From: Oscillospiraceae bacterium
GTDB lineage: Bacteria; Bacillota; Clostridia; Saccharofermentanales; Saccharofermentanaceae
Direction: 5' to 3'
Assembly (NCBI GenBank): GCA_902782125.1
Contig: CACZMA010000009.1
Span: 1 to 64,000, forward strand
Length of the DNA: 64,000 nucleotides
Under the pieces are notes generated by a model, which worked only from the letters and a program-made list of their open reading frames with translations, searched no databases and had not been told where the DNA came from. Numbering within the stretch: the first letter of the stretch is position 1; each line of letters begins with the position of its first letter. Positions 10,101 to 16,522 of this stretch are shown here, in pieces. A program made the translations under genes and the position numbers.

Positions 10101-10317
10101 TACTTTCGATGCGATGTATTCCAACAGACCGTACCGTAACCGTATGCCGTTTGATAAGGTTGTGTCCATCATAAAGGAAGTACGGGGCACTCAGCTTGAT
10201 TCCGAGGTTGTCGATGCCTTCCTGTCGCTCGTCGACAAGGGCGAGCTCAAGGACGTGGACGACAGGACTGCCGGTGCGCTTGGTGATGAAGACATGCCGG
10301 AGGACGATAACAGCTGA
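7183..10317 (+). CDS. Two-component-type beta-propeller receptor with HD-GYP phosphodiesterase output (1044 aa)
   Basis: A signal/TM segment (about 13-35) exports a large domain of Reg_prop-type propeller repeats (about 45-680; repeated DG-LPS-x-V and G-IW-G motifs). A Y_Y_Y-like beta domain follows (about 690-790), then a TM helix (about 797-820). The cytoplasmic HD-GYP domain has HDVGKIG near residue 890 and HHERPDGKGYP near 943, the metal and GYP motifs of c-di-GMP phosphodiesterases. It should therefore lower c-di-GMP, or act on a related cyclic dinucleotide, in response to an outside ligand. Propeller sensors are usually joined to histidine kinases or AraC domains, so this output is less usual. 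ATG at 7189 is an alternative start. Confidence 0.9.
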   Translation: MSMRRFNDIFRRTGAALIGAVILGTVLAAGIGMSLQAPTVLADGEEQSDTDTTGFTDPMSSAEGYSAVLYDNQNGLPTSEANAIAQTEEGFIWIGSYSGLIRYDGNTFENMSINAGISSVVSLFVDSQNRLWIGTNDSGISVMEDGQFRTFNRNDGLTSLSIRAICEDESGNIIVGTTEGIIWIDPEMTVHTLEAKKIADKYVRQLNVGAEDTIYGTTLDGCVFMIKDLELVGFYDESNLSGITKARTITPDPDRPGFAYIGDSGNTVYYGKFQDGVFSRVQRYYTDDYNYINSMRYEDGMLWVCTDNGIGYFADVRNDTTFIKIEPVPMTTSIEDILYDYSGNVWYVSSQQGVMKIVPNQFTDIFNKYELPEGVVYTTCEYNGELYIGTKNNGLIVISGGDVQSYVPVSKVVTSGGTETGSKNLLKLLEDCKIRSIIEDSQGRLWMSTFSDYGLLVYDGSTLTSIAAADGLPSDRVRTVHECSDGTMIVCCTGGLAVLDEEFKVTKVYDDKDGFTNTEVLTADQMDNGDIVVGTDGGGIFVITDSDVKPLNVDNAGLTSDVVMRVKKDASRDIMWIVSSNSIEYMDADYNVTAVTYFPYLNNFDIYQNTKDELWVLSSNGIYVAKASDMLSGEEFNYEYYGIYNGLPGFSTSNSYSELTEDGYLFMAGTSTVTKVNIEDSFEKVSELKAAVPFVEADGVFIYPDDNGNFTVPANTQKLTIYGYVFNYALVNPNVTYQLNGFDTQSVTVPRSDLKPVDYTNLAGGKYYFEMGIVDPQSGETKTISVQITKQKHIYEELWFMCAMLLLLAWAIYATVTHIIEKRTAKLQAKNREQKKLIREITEAFAKVIDMKDKYTRGHSVRVAHYTAMLAREMGCSDDDIEKYYNIALMHDVGKIGIPMEVLNKPGKLDDDEYETIKSHTSLGYETLKDISIMPELAIGAGMHHERPDGKGYPNALKNEEIPLVARIIGVADTFDAMYSNRPYRNRMPFDKVVSIIKEVRGTQLDSEVVDAFLSLVDKGELKDVDDRTAGALGDEDMPEDDNS

Positions 10318-10324
10318 GGTCCGT

Positions 10325-11005
10325 ATGAGGAAAAACATTACCGCGATGATCATAGCTGCCGGGTTGATCTTTACAGGATGCGGCATAAGGTTAGGCAGCT
10401 CGCAGACTGACAAGGACCCTTTTGATTCCGACTTCAAGGATGCGCATGAGTTCGCGGAGTACTGGTGCGGTCCGTGCGAAGAAGTTGATTCTTATGAAGT
10501 GGGAGACGATATCATCCACGAGATGGAAGATGACGAGTTGGGCTTTGTCTACTTCGTTGAAGAGCGGTATGTCGAGCGCGGCGGAGGCTCCGGAATATAT
10601 GATGTGTCTTATTCCGCTTCGCAGTTTGCTTACTACTATCTTCAGACATTCATGGAAGAAGCAGACCTGGATGACATCAAGGACAAGTACGGTATTACTC
10701 TAGACTGCGGAGAACTAAGTTATTACAAGGAAACGGACATTGCATACTACGGCGGTGCCAAGCTGTATGTCACGACCGAGATGACTCTGACGGAAGAAGA
10801 AGCAGCTGAGATAATGGCTTCCGTCAAAGCAGAGCTGGCCGACTTCGACGAACGCGGATATTTCACGAAGTCCGCCAATACGAATTCTCCTGAGGTATAT
10901 ATAGTCATCTGGTCAGCGCCCTGGGAGCAGGATACTGCTAACGGTTCGAACTACCACACCTGGACCGAGATGTACGGTTATACGATGGGCTTCTATCAGG
11001 AGTGA
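10325..11005 (+). CDS. Small acidic lipoprotein (226 aa), unknown function
   Basis: The start at 10325 is chosen because it opens a lipoprotein signal (MRKNITAMIIAAG, then FTGCG). It lies 7 bp after the HD-GYP stop, with GAGG just upstream. An in-frame earlier start would lie inside the previous gene. The mature part is acidic and has no motif I recognise. The close spacing suggests co-transcription with the receptor and the phosphatase that follows, perhaps as an accessory surface protein. Confidence 0.75.
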   Translation: MRKNITAMIIAAGLIFTGCGIRLGSSQTDKDPFDSDFKDAHEFAEYWCGPCEEVDSYEVGDDIIHEMEDDELGFVYFVEERYVERGGGSGIYDVSYSASQFAYYYLQTFMEEADLDDIKDKYGITLDCGELSYYKETDIAYYGGAKLYVTTEMTLTEEEAAEIMASVKAELADFDERGYFTKSANTNSPEVYIVIWSAPWEQDTANGSNYHTWTEMYGYTMGFYQE

Positions 11006-11016
11006 CAGTATATAGA

Positions 11017-11730
11017 ATGCACTATGTTATCTCCGACCTTCACGGTTACCATCACGAACGCTTCCTGAAACTTCTTGATAAAGCAGGATTTGGTCCGGAT
11101 GATTCTCTCTACATCTTAGGCGATGTCATAGACCGTAACGGCGACGGGGGCGTGGAGACGCTTCAGTGGCTGATGTACCAGTACAATGTGGATCTTATCA
11201 TGGGCAACCACGAGGCGATGCTGCTGGCGAATTCGTTTGTCTTTGACGAGATAACCGAGAGCAGCCTTGCGGCACTTACCGCGGAGCAGATCGACAGCCT
11301 TACCAGGTATCAGCTTGACGGCGGCGATGTAACGCTTAAGGCTATGCACAAGCTCCCGAAAACAACCCAGCAGGACATCTTGGACTATCTCAGGGACTGC
11401 CCGCTGTACCACACGCTTGAGGTCGGAGGCCGGGAGATGATCCTGGTTCACGCAGGTCTCGGCAACTTCTCTCCTGATCGTAAGATCGAGGACTACACCG
11501 TGGACGATCTTCTCTGGTCGTGGCCGGAGATCACAGACAGATACTACTCTAAGATACTTACGATCTTCGGGCACACACCGACACTCGCATACGGTAATGA
11601 GTACGAGAATAAGATCATCAGGACCGACACCTGGATCGACATCGACATGGGCGCAGGATTCGGCCGTGAACCGGTGCTGCTGAGGCTGGAAGATATGGCG
11701 GAATTCAGACATAAACCCTCTGATATCTAA
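11017..11730 (+). CDS. PPP-family metallophosphatase (serine/threonine phosphatase-like)
   Basis: All metal-binding motifs of the PPP superfamily are present in order: DLHG near the N-terminus, GDVIDR, GNHE, a histidine in VHAGLG, and GHTP near residue 187. Small bacterial members of this length (about 240 aa) act as protein phosphatases or as diadenosine tetraphosphate hydrolases (PrpE/ApaH-like); the sequence alone does not decide. ATG 11017 gives the typical MHYVISDLHG start. A GTG at 11002 overlapping the preceding stop is possible, with AGGAG immediately before it. Confidence 0.85.
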   Translation: MHYVISDLHGYHHERFLKLLDKAGFGPDDSLYILGDVIDRNGDGGVETLQWLMYQYNVDLIMGNHEAMLLANSFVFDEITESSLAALTAEQIDSLTRYQLDGGDVTLKAMHKLPKTTQQDILDYLRDCPLYHTLEVGGREMILVHAGLGNFSPDRKIEDYTVDDLLWSWPEITDRYYSKILTIFGHTPTLAYGNEYENKIIRTDTWIDIDMGAGFGREPVLLRLEDMAEFRHKPSDI

Positions 11731-11771
11731 TACTTAGTTACTGGACAGAGTGCTCGAGTCGATGAATAATT

Positions 11772-11807
11772 GATGTCCGCAATTTAACCCATCACTCTCT
11801 TTACAAT
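11772..11807 (+). promoter_or_regulatory. Island dyad promoter, site A
   Basis: GATG (11772-11775), 14 bp, CATC (11790-11793), 8 bp, TACAAT (11802-11807). Same spacing as six other sites in the island. No -35 consensus is present at the usual place; the GATG/CATC inverted half-sites lie there instead. The predicted transcript starts near 11814, just ahead of the gene at 11840. Confidence 0.7.
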
Positions 11808-11839
11808 CTGAGTATAAAGATTTGCAAGGAGGTGCCGAT

Positions 11840-12604
11840 ATGAGAAGCATAGAAGAAGTAATCAGGCAGTTTGAACATGTGTGCTGGTATCCGTCGGCAG
11901 GGAGTGACTTCAGGGCACTGTTGTTCCTGTCTGACTGGTACTACAAGAAGTTTGATGTGCCGACAGATGAAGGACAGGTGCTGCCGGATCTGTTCGTGAT
12001 GACGGATTATCTGGGACTTGGTTCGTTTTATGCAGAGGAGAGTTTCTGGGGAGATGCGTATGAACAGATCGGGAACGGTTACTGCGAGCCCGGATCGTGC
12101 TTGTTGCATGTGGCATATGAGAATACTTCCACAGATATCGTTGTAACGAGATATGAGAAGCTGCGGAATATGAGTCTGCCTTATGATTACAGGCTTGATT
12201 GCCGGGAGGAGCCGGAGGCTTATAATTCTGCATTCCTGATCGAGGTTGAGGTGGTCTCGAGAGCATATGATGAGATCCACAGATATGAGACTTCTGTTCT
12301 TTATGCTGCGGCGGAGAACCGGATGTTTGCCGATAGGATCGTGAGCCGCTACGGTCTCAAGATGGAGTATCTGGTGATCATGAATTACGGGGCCGGGTGT
12401 GGCGGCGGTAATAAAATCGGTTTTGAGTGGATGTTTGATGAGTATAAGGACCTCGGGATCAGGTATGTTGTGTCAAATCACGGTGTGCGTAGTTGCTTGG
12501 CGGAGTATGGAACGGCCGGTGCTTATCCGGAGTTGAGAGCTATTTATTGGGTTGATGGTGTAAAGTGGACGAGAGGGAATCCTGTTGTGTGGTATAGGGT
12601 GTAG
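11840..12604 (+). CDS. Hypothetical protein (254 aa), first gene under the island promoter
   Basis: The ATG at 11840 follows an AAGGAGGT site at ideal spacing; the longer reading from a TTG runs through the site itself. The protein is soluble, rich in Tyr/Trp, with a Gly-rich stretch (NYGAGCGGGNKIGFEW near residue 182) and VVSNHGVRSCLAEYG towards the end. I do not recognise the family. It carries its own copy of the island dyad promoter, which ties it to the RNA-repair island rather than to the phosphatase upstream. Confidence 0.7.
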   Translation: MRSIEEVIRQFEHVCWYPSAGSDFRALLFLSDWYYKKFDVPTDEGQVLPDLFVMTDYLGLGSFYAEESFWGDAYEQIGNGYCEPGSCLLHVAYENTSTDIVVTRYEKLRNMSLPYDYRLDCREEPEAYNSAFLIEVEVVSRAYDEIHRYETSVLYAAAENRMFADRIVSRYGLKMEYLVIMNYGAGCGGGNKIGFEWMFDEYKDLGIRYVVSNHGVRSCLAEYGTAGAYPELRAIYWVDGVKWTRGNPVVWYRV

Positions 12605-12612
12605 AACGAGTT

Positions 12613-12650
12613 TTTGCCAAATGTTTACAGCCTGGTAATTGAGTATCAAA
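12613..12650 (+). repeat. 38-bp upstream repeat, copy 1
   Basis: Matches 20917-20954 at 36 of 38 positions (only the CC/TA dinucleotide in the middle differs). Both copies begin TTTGCCAAATGTTTACAG and end GGTAATTGAGTATCAAA. Each ends about 48 bp before the ATG of an island gene (12698, 21002). The fixed position suggests a promoter or operator different from the GATG/CATC type. Confidence 0.75.
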
Positions 12651-12697
12651 GGAACATGGGGAGATAATGACATTAATTAATCCTTAGGAGGTTGCTA

Positions 12698-13015
12698 ATG
12701 GGTCTTATTGCGTGCCCTGACTGCGGGAATATGGTTTCGGACAGAGCTGCGGCTTGTCCTCATTGCGGTTGTCCGGCGGATGCTTTTCGCGAGACCGAAC
12801 CTCAGGAATACGAAGAATTCTATGATAGTGGAGGCCACGGGATCCTGAGCAGCGTTCTGAAGACCGCCGTGGGTGTTGCCATTGGGAACAGATTGGCGGA
12901 GAACGCCAAGCAGAATTACATGGGAAGCCCTAACTGCGAGAGGGCGAAGACCGGCCGAAAGTCAAGCTGCTGGGGATGCGGTCTGGGCGATCAGTGCACG
13001 ATGCACGGGAAGTAG
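12698..13015 (+). CDS. Small double cysteine-cluster (zinc-ribbon) protein (105 aa)
   Basis: The ATG at 12698 follows AGGAGG. The N-terminus is a zinc ribbon (CPDCG near residue 5, CPHCGCP near 22). The middle contains a small Gly/Ala helix (AVGVAIGNRLAENAK). The C-terminus carries a second Cys cluster (SCWGCGLGDQCTMHG) that could bind another metal. No enzyme domain is present. It may be a nucleic-acid or protein adaptor. It is preceded by the 38-bp repeat shared with the gene at 21002. Confidence 0.75.
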   Translation: MGLIACPDCGNMVSDRAAACPHCGCPADAFRETEPQEYEEFYDSGGHGILSSVLKTAVGVAIGNRLAENAKQNYMGSPNCERAKTGRKSSCWGCGLGDQCTMHGK

Positions 13016-13023
13016 ATGCCTGA

Positions 13024-13464
13024 TCAATCATTAGATTCATCGACAAGAAGGATTCGGTTCCGTTCGGAATTGGATTTGATCAAGGCAGATTCCTGATTGA
13101 GTGTTTTGCACAGCTCTTCGGCAATCTCGATCAATGAGGCTTCAGTAATGCCTGTGATCTCCAGACACAAACTATCGTCGGAATATGCTTTTCCGTTCTT
13201 GTCTGTATATCGGCCTTTGAAGAATCTGCCGAGAGACCAACTTAGATCTTTGTACCCGGATAGCTGAATGTCGATTACTTCCTGAGGGAATACAATGATC
13301 CCGCCCTTCGGGTCATCAGAAACTTCCTGGTCGACGGGCATGCCTATTCTATTCGTATCGATTACCTGCCTGCCCTCGACACTTATGGCAGAATACATGT
13401 GTGCCATTGCTGAATAAGCATTGCATCTGGTGTAGTTGATGTCTTGTCTGATTGGACCTGTCAT
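13024..13464 (-). CDS. Hypothetical soluble protein (146 aa)
   Basis: A TAGGAGGT site precedes the ATG. The protein is of mixed composition with no signal or TM segment; a C-terminal helix (LIEIAEELCKTLNQ) is predicted by pattern. I recognise no family. It is convergent with the zinc-ribbon gene, 8 bp apart, with no clear terminator between them. Confidence 0.65.
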   Translation of the reverse strand: MTGPIRQDINYTRCNAYSAMAHMYSAISVEGRQVIDTNRIGMPVDQEVSDDPKGGIIVFPQEVIDIQLSGYKDLSWSLGRFFKGRYTDKNGKAYSDDSLCLEITGITEASLIEIAEELCKTLNQESALIKSNSERNRILLVDESND

Positions 13465-13504
13465 AAGATACCTCCTAAATCTATAAGTTGATTCTAAGAC
13501 GTGA

Positions 13505-13540
13505 GATGTACGCTTTTTGGCACATCTGCCTCCGTATTAT
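13505..13540 (+). promoter_or_regulatory. Island dyad promoter, site G
   Basis: GATG (13505-13508), N14, CATC (13523-13526), N8, TATTAT (13535-13540). Downstream is only a short, apparently damaged reading frame (13585-13725), so this promoter may be a relic or may drive a very small product. Confidence 0.65.
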
Positions 13541-13584
13541 GTAGTTGATATGGAAACGGAAGGAGGGATATCGATGAGCAGGAT

Positions 13585-13725
13585 GTGCATCAGTTCATCG
13601 TCATAGGCGTGGCTTCAATAGTTCCACACAATGCGATGGCCGACAGCCTGATGGATGAGATATCTTCTTTCGTGGAGATCAGCACTGAAGCACAGATAGT
13701 CGAGGAGACGAGAGAGGCAGTGTAG
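13585..13725 (+). pseudogene. Short ORF or gene remnant (46 aa) behind an island promoter
   Basis: Reading from GTG gives 46 codons (VHQFIVIGVASIVPHN... ending EETREAV). A GGAGGG site lies about 15-20 bp upstream, but the ATG next to it (13574) is in another frame and closes after ten codons. This looks like a frameshift just after the start codon of a small gene. No family is recognised; it may equally be a real GTG-started peptide. Confidence 0.35.
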
Positions 13726-13750
13726 GTTACCCTGTAGATATCTGCACCTT

Positions 13751-14734
13751 TCAACTGTATGCTTCCAGCGCGTCAGAATAGTATTTCTTAAGCTTGTTTC
13801 TCAGCGAGCGGGGCTTTACTGCTACCGCGTCTTTGCCGAAACGCCGGAAGTAATCTTCAAGCTGCATCTCGGGCCAGTCGAAGGTATACTTGTCGCCGTC
13901 TATCGAGGTGACGGCAGGGCGGTTCTTGACGATCATCTTATACATCTGTTTGCCATGCTCAGTCAGACGTACGACAGCGTGAATGTCCTGCGCGGCTGTG
14001 TGCGGACTGCGCTGGCCTTTCTTGGTGAGCCTCTCCTGTATCTCACTATTTACTGTGAAGGTCTCGTTGGTGATGAAAACATTCCGCAGTCTCGAGATCC
14101 TGAAAGTGTGATCCTTGCAGACCTTGTGGTTGTGGCAAAGCAGATAGCTGAACTGTTCTTCCTTGGAAGTTGCGATCAGATACGGTTCGACCGCAGGCGT
14201 GATATCGGAATTCGAATTAGTGGATGTGAAAGTGATCACGCGGTTCTCGGCAATAGCTTTCCTAATGGTCTCATATGTGTGCCTGAAGATGATCTCTTCT
14301 CTCTTGTTGCGCGGAATGGACAGGTAGGACAGGAACATGTCCTTTATATAGCCGGACAGGGAAGAGTCCTGAAGAAGATTATTCTCGATTATCTTGATGA
14401 TGTCATAAGATTCGCCGCTCACAGTGAGCGTGATAACTGCGCTCTTGGATGAGGCCGGTTCGGCCGCATTGATATAGGTGCGGATGATACGCTCCGCAAG
14501 AACTGATGCTTCCTTCTGCTTCATGCCTTTGGCGGAAGACAGGTCTTCGATCAGGCTGCTCATCAGGGCATCGTTGTCTCTCCTGTACTGCTCGAAATAG
14601 TTTACTATCAACTCCTTCAGGAACCCGTTCAGGTTTACGGCGCCGGCATCCTTCGTGAACTCAAACAGTTCTGCGTCGTTGATAAGTCTTGTTTTGGTAT
14701 CTTCCGTGAGGTAGATCTTGTATTTCTCTGTCAT
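13751..14734 (-). CDS. WYL-domain transcriptional regulator (327 aa)
   Basis: The N-terminal part (YLTEDTKTRL..., then NLNGFLKELIVNYFEQYR) looks like a ribbon-helix-helix DNA-binding segment. The middle has the WYL fold pattern, with TFRISRLRNV at about residue 210 and PYLIATSKEEQFSYLLCHN before it. WYL domains sense nucleic-acid or nucleotide ligands and often control defence or repair loci. It is divergent from the DUF2828/rtcB operon across a gap holding inverted repeats and two small RNAs, so it probably regulates that operon. Ligand unknown. Confidence 0.85.
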   Translation of the reverse strand: MTEKYKIYLTEDTKTRLINDAELFEFTKDAGAVNLNGFLKELIVNYFEQYRRDNDALMSSLIEDLSSAKGMKQKEASVLAERIIRTYINAAEPASSKSAVITLTVSGESYDIIKIIENNLLQDSSLSGYIKDMFLSYLSIPRNKREEIIFRHTYETIRKAIAENRVITFTSTNSNSDITPAVEPYLIATSKEEQFSYLLCHNHKVCKDHTFRISRLRNVFITNETFTVNSEIQERLTKKGQRSPHTAAQDIHAVVRLTEHGKQMYKMIVKNRPAVTSIDGDKYTFDWPEMQLEDYFRRFGKDAVAVKPRSLRNKLKKYYSDALEAYS

Positions 14735-14802
14735 ATATAACTCCTGCCTGGGGTTGCGAACATACGCAAAACTGCGGATAAAGCCTTGAATATCTTTATT
14801 GT

Positions 14803-14868
14803 ATAGGGGTTGTAATTACAAGTCAATCTGCATCTATCAAAACCCCTATCAACGGGTTAACATACAAT
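14803..14868. promoter_or_regulatory. Divergent control region with nested inverted repeats
   Basis: ATAGGGGTT (14803-14811) and AACCCCTAT (14841-14849) form a 9-bp inverted repeat. A perfect palindrome TTGTAATTACAA (14810-14821) overlaps its left arm. A -10-like TACAAT at 14863-14868 would start transcription near 14875, right at the first small RNA, with the right arm of the repeat over its -35 region. Probable operator for the WYL regulator; inference. Confidence 0.6.
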
Positions 14869-14876
14869 TGCAATGC

Positions 14877-14949
14877 GAAGACACTTACAGCAATTGCGGG
14901 TGGTTTGTGGCTGAGCAGGTTCGAATCCTGCAACTACTTCAGTGTCTTG
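14877..14949 (+). ncRNA. Y-RNA-like RNA with a tRNA T-arm/acceptor minihelix
   Basis: The ends pair in a perfect 8-bp stem (14878-14885 with 14941-14948), like the Ro-binding stem of Y RNAs. Inside, GGTGGTT (14899-14905) pairs with AACTACT (14932-14938) as a 7-bp acceptor-like helix. This encloses a canonical T-arm, GCAGG-TTCGAAT-CCTGC (14915-14931). The D and anticodon arms are replaced by about nine bases. Bacterial YrlA-type Y RNAs are known to carry a tRNA-mimic module. Its position before a Ro60-like gene supports the same class; sequence homology to known YrlA was not testable. Confidence 0.7.
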
Positions 14950-14965
14950 TAACCGTGTTGAATTA

Positions 14966-15026
14966 AAGGTGCATACAGCAAATAAGCAGCAGACTGTTAA
15001 TCTGACGGAGTTATCCAATGCACCTT
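14966..15026 (+). ncRNA. Second tRNA-like/Y-RNA-like element in the DUF2828 leader
   Basis: A perfect 9-bp closing stem (AAGGTGCAT at 14966, ATGCACCTT ending 15026) encloses an anticodon-arm mimic CAGA-CTGTTAA-TCTG (14990-15004) whose 7-nt loop has U33 and a GTT 'anticodon'. A tiny GGA-GTTA-TCC hairpin follows. It shares ACAGCAA just after the 5' stem with the RNA at 14877. It ends 6 nt before the AAAGGAG site of the DUF2828 gene, so it could act in cis on translation as well as being processed out. Confidence 0.6.
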
Positions 15027-15047
15027 GTTTTAAAGGAGATATAGAAA

Positions 15048-16508
15048 ATGTTGAGATTACTTAAGAAAGAGTCAAATACGGCTTATACTGCAAACGGTGC
15101 AGTAAGCAACGCAAGCACTATGTCTGATTGCCTCGACCTGTTCGCTACGGCCGGTGCTTTAAGAAACGCTTCTGACGAGGAGATCGTCACAAGGTTTGTA
15201 AGAGCTTTCGCAGAAGACAGGGGCATCGCGGTGAAGACACTCTTCTTCGCAAGAGATGTCAGAGGCGGTCTGGGTGAGAGAAGATTCTTCAGAGTCATAA
15301 TGAAGTATCTGGCTTCGAACTATCCCGAGACTGTCAGAAGAAATATTGCCAATATTGCCGAGTACGGTAGATGCGACGATATGCTTGCACTTATGGATAC
15401 TGCTTGTGAGCAGGAGGCTGTCGCTTACATCAAGGAAACCCTGGATAAGGATATGGAGGCCATGCAGGCACAGGGTTCCGTATCACTTATGGCCAAGTGG
15501 CTGCCTTCCGTTAACGCCAGCAGCAAGGAAACTGTAAGACTCGCAAGAAAGATCGCACGCGGTATGGGCGTTAGCGAATGTGAGTACAGAAAGATGCTCG
15601 TCTCTCTCAGAAGCTATATCAAGATAATCGAGAATAACCTGAGAGAGAAGGACTATACTTTCGATTACAGCAAGCAGCCTTCAAAGGCGATGTTCAAGTA
15701 CAGGAAGGCGTTCCTTAACAACGACCATGACAGGTATTGTGCTTTCTTGGACAGGGCGAAGGAAGAGCCTTCCGTGCTCAAGACTGCAGCGCTTACTCCG
15801 TACGATATCGTTAACTCTGTTTTGAAGGATGGCGCTATGCATTCCGATGAAAGGGGAGTGTTGGATACTACCTGGAACAGCCTGGAGAACTATGTAAACT
15901 CAGATAATACTTTGGTTGTTGTCGACGGTTCCGGTTCAATGTATGGCGGCTGGGGTGTATGTCCGGCGGCGGTAGCGCAGTCGCTGGGTATATATTTTGC
16001 CGAGCATAACAAGGGTGCGTTTTCAAACCACTTCATCACGTTCTCTGCAAGCCCGAGGTTGGTTGAGATTAAGGGTAAGGATATCTTCGAGAAGGTGCAT
16101 TACTGCATGAGCTTCAATGAGGTTGCCAATACCAATATCGGGAAGACTTTTGACCTGATACTGAAAACGGCCGTAAAGAACCGCCTAAAGCAGAGCGATA
16201 TGCCGAACAGGATCATTATCGTGTCGGATATGGAGTTTGACTACTGCGCAAATGATTCGGATATGACTAACTTCGAAGCGGCCAAGGCTAAGTTTGAGAA
16301 GAAGGGCTACAAGCTGCCGCAGCTGGTGTTCTGGAACGTCAACAGCTTTAACAGGCAGCAACCGGTAACGATGAACGAGCAGGGTGTAGTACTGGTCTCC
16401 GGCATGTCGCCGCAGATATTCGCAATGCTTAAGGATGACAAACTGGACCCCTATGCGTTTATGATGAGCGTGCTCAATTCTGCAAGGTATGAGGAGGTTG
16501 CAGCATAA
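15048..16508 (+). CDS. DUF2828 protein: helical-repeat plus vWA domain (Ro60/TROVE-like layout)
   Basis: The N-terminal half matches DUF2828 (GAVSNASTMSDCLDLFATAGALR near residue 18; FFARDVRGGLGERRFF near 65; EYGRCDDML). From about residue 288 a vWA-like domain has the MIDAS motif VVDGSGSM, then FITFSASPRLVEI, SDMEFDY and KLPQLVFWNV. This helical-repeat plus vWA layout parallels Ro60, which binds misfolded RNA and Y RNAs. DUF2828 itself is uncharacterised, so RNA binding is inference, strengthened by the tRNA-like RNAs upstream and the RNA ligase 14 bp downstream. A good AAAGGAG precedes the ATG. The quoted N-terminal pattern is split here only for brevity. Confidence 0.85.
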   Translation: MLRLLKKESNTAYTANGAVSNASTMSDCLDLFATAGALRNASDEEIVTRFVRAFAEDRGIAVKTLFFARDVRGGLGERRFFRVIMKYLASNYPETVRRNIANIAEYGRCDDMLALMDTACEQEAVAYIKETLDKDMEAMQAQGSVSLMAKWLPSVNASSKETVRLARKIARGMGVSECEYRKMLVSLRSYIKIIENNLREKDYTFDYSKQPSKAMFKYRKAFLNNDHDRYCAFLDRAKEEPSVLKTAALTPYDIVNSVLKDGAMHSDERGVLDTTWNSLENYVNSDNTLVVVDGSGSMYGGWGVCPAAVAQSLGIYFAEHNKGAFSNHFITFSASPRLVEIKGKDIFEKVHYCMSFNEVANTNIGKTFDLILKTAVKNRLKQSDMPNRIIIVSDMEFDYCANDSDMTNFEAAKAKFEKKGYKLPQLVFWNVNSFNRQQPVTMNEQGVVLVSGMSPQIFAMLKDDKLDPYAFMMSVLNSARYEEVAA

Positions 16509-16522
16509 GAAAGGAACAACAC

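Noticed and set aside
10196..10324. Longer start for the 226-aa lipoprotein
   Set aside because: The extension lies within the HD-GYP gene in another frame and would bury the lipoprotein signal peptide.
8602..10437. 611-aa open frame on the minus strand
   Set aside because: It lies opposite the propeller/HD-GYP gene, has no plausible ribosome-binding site and a composition (His, Val, Arg-rich) typical of antisense shadows.
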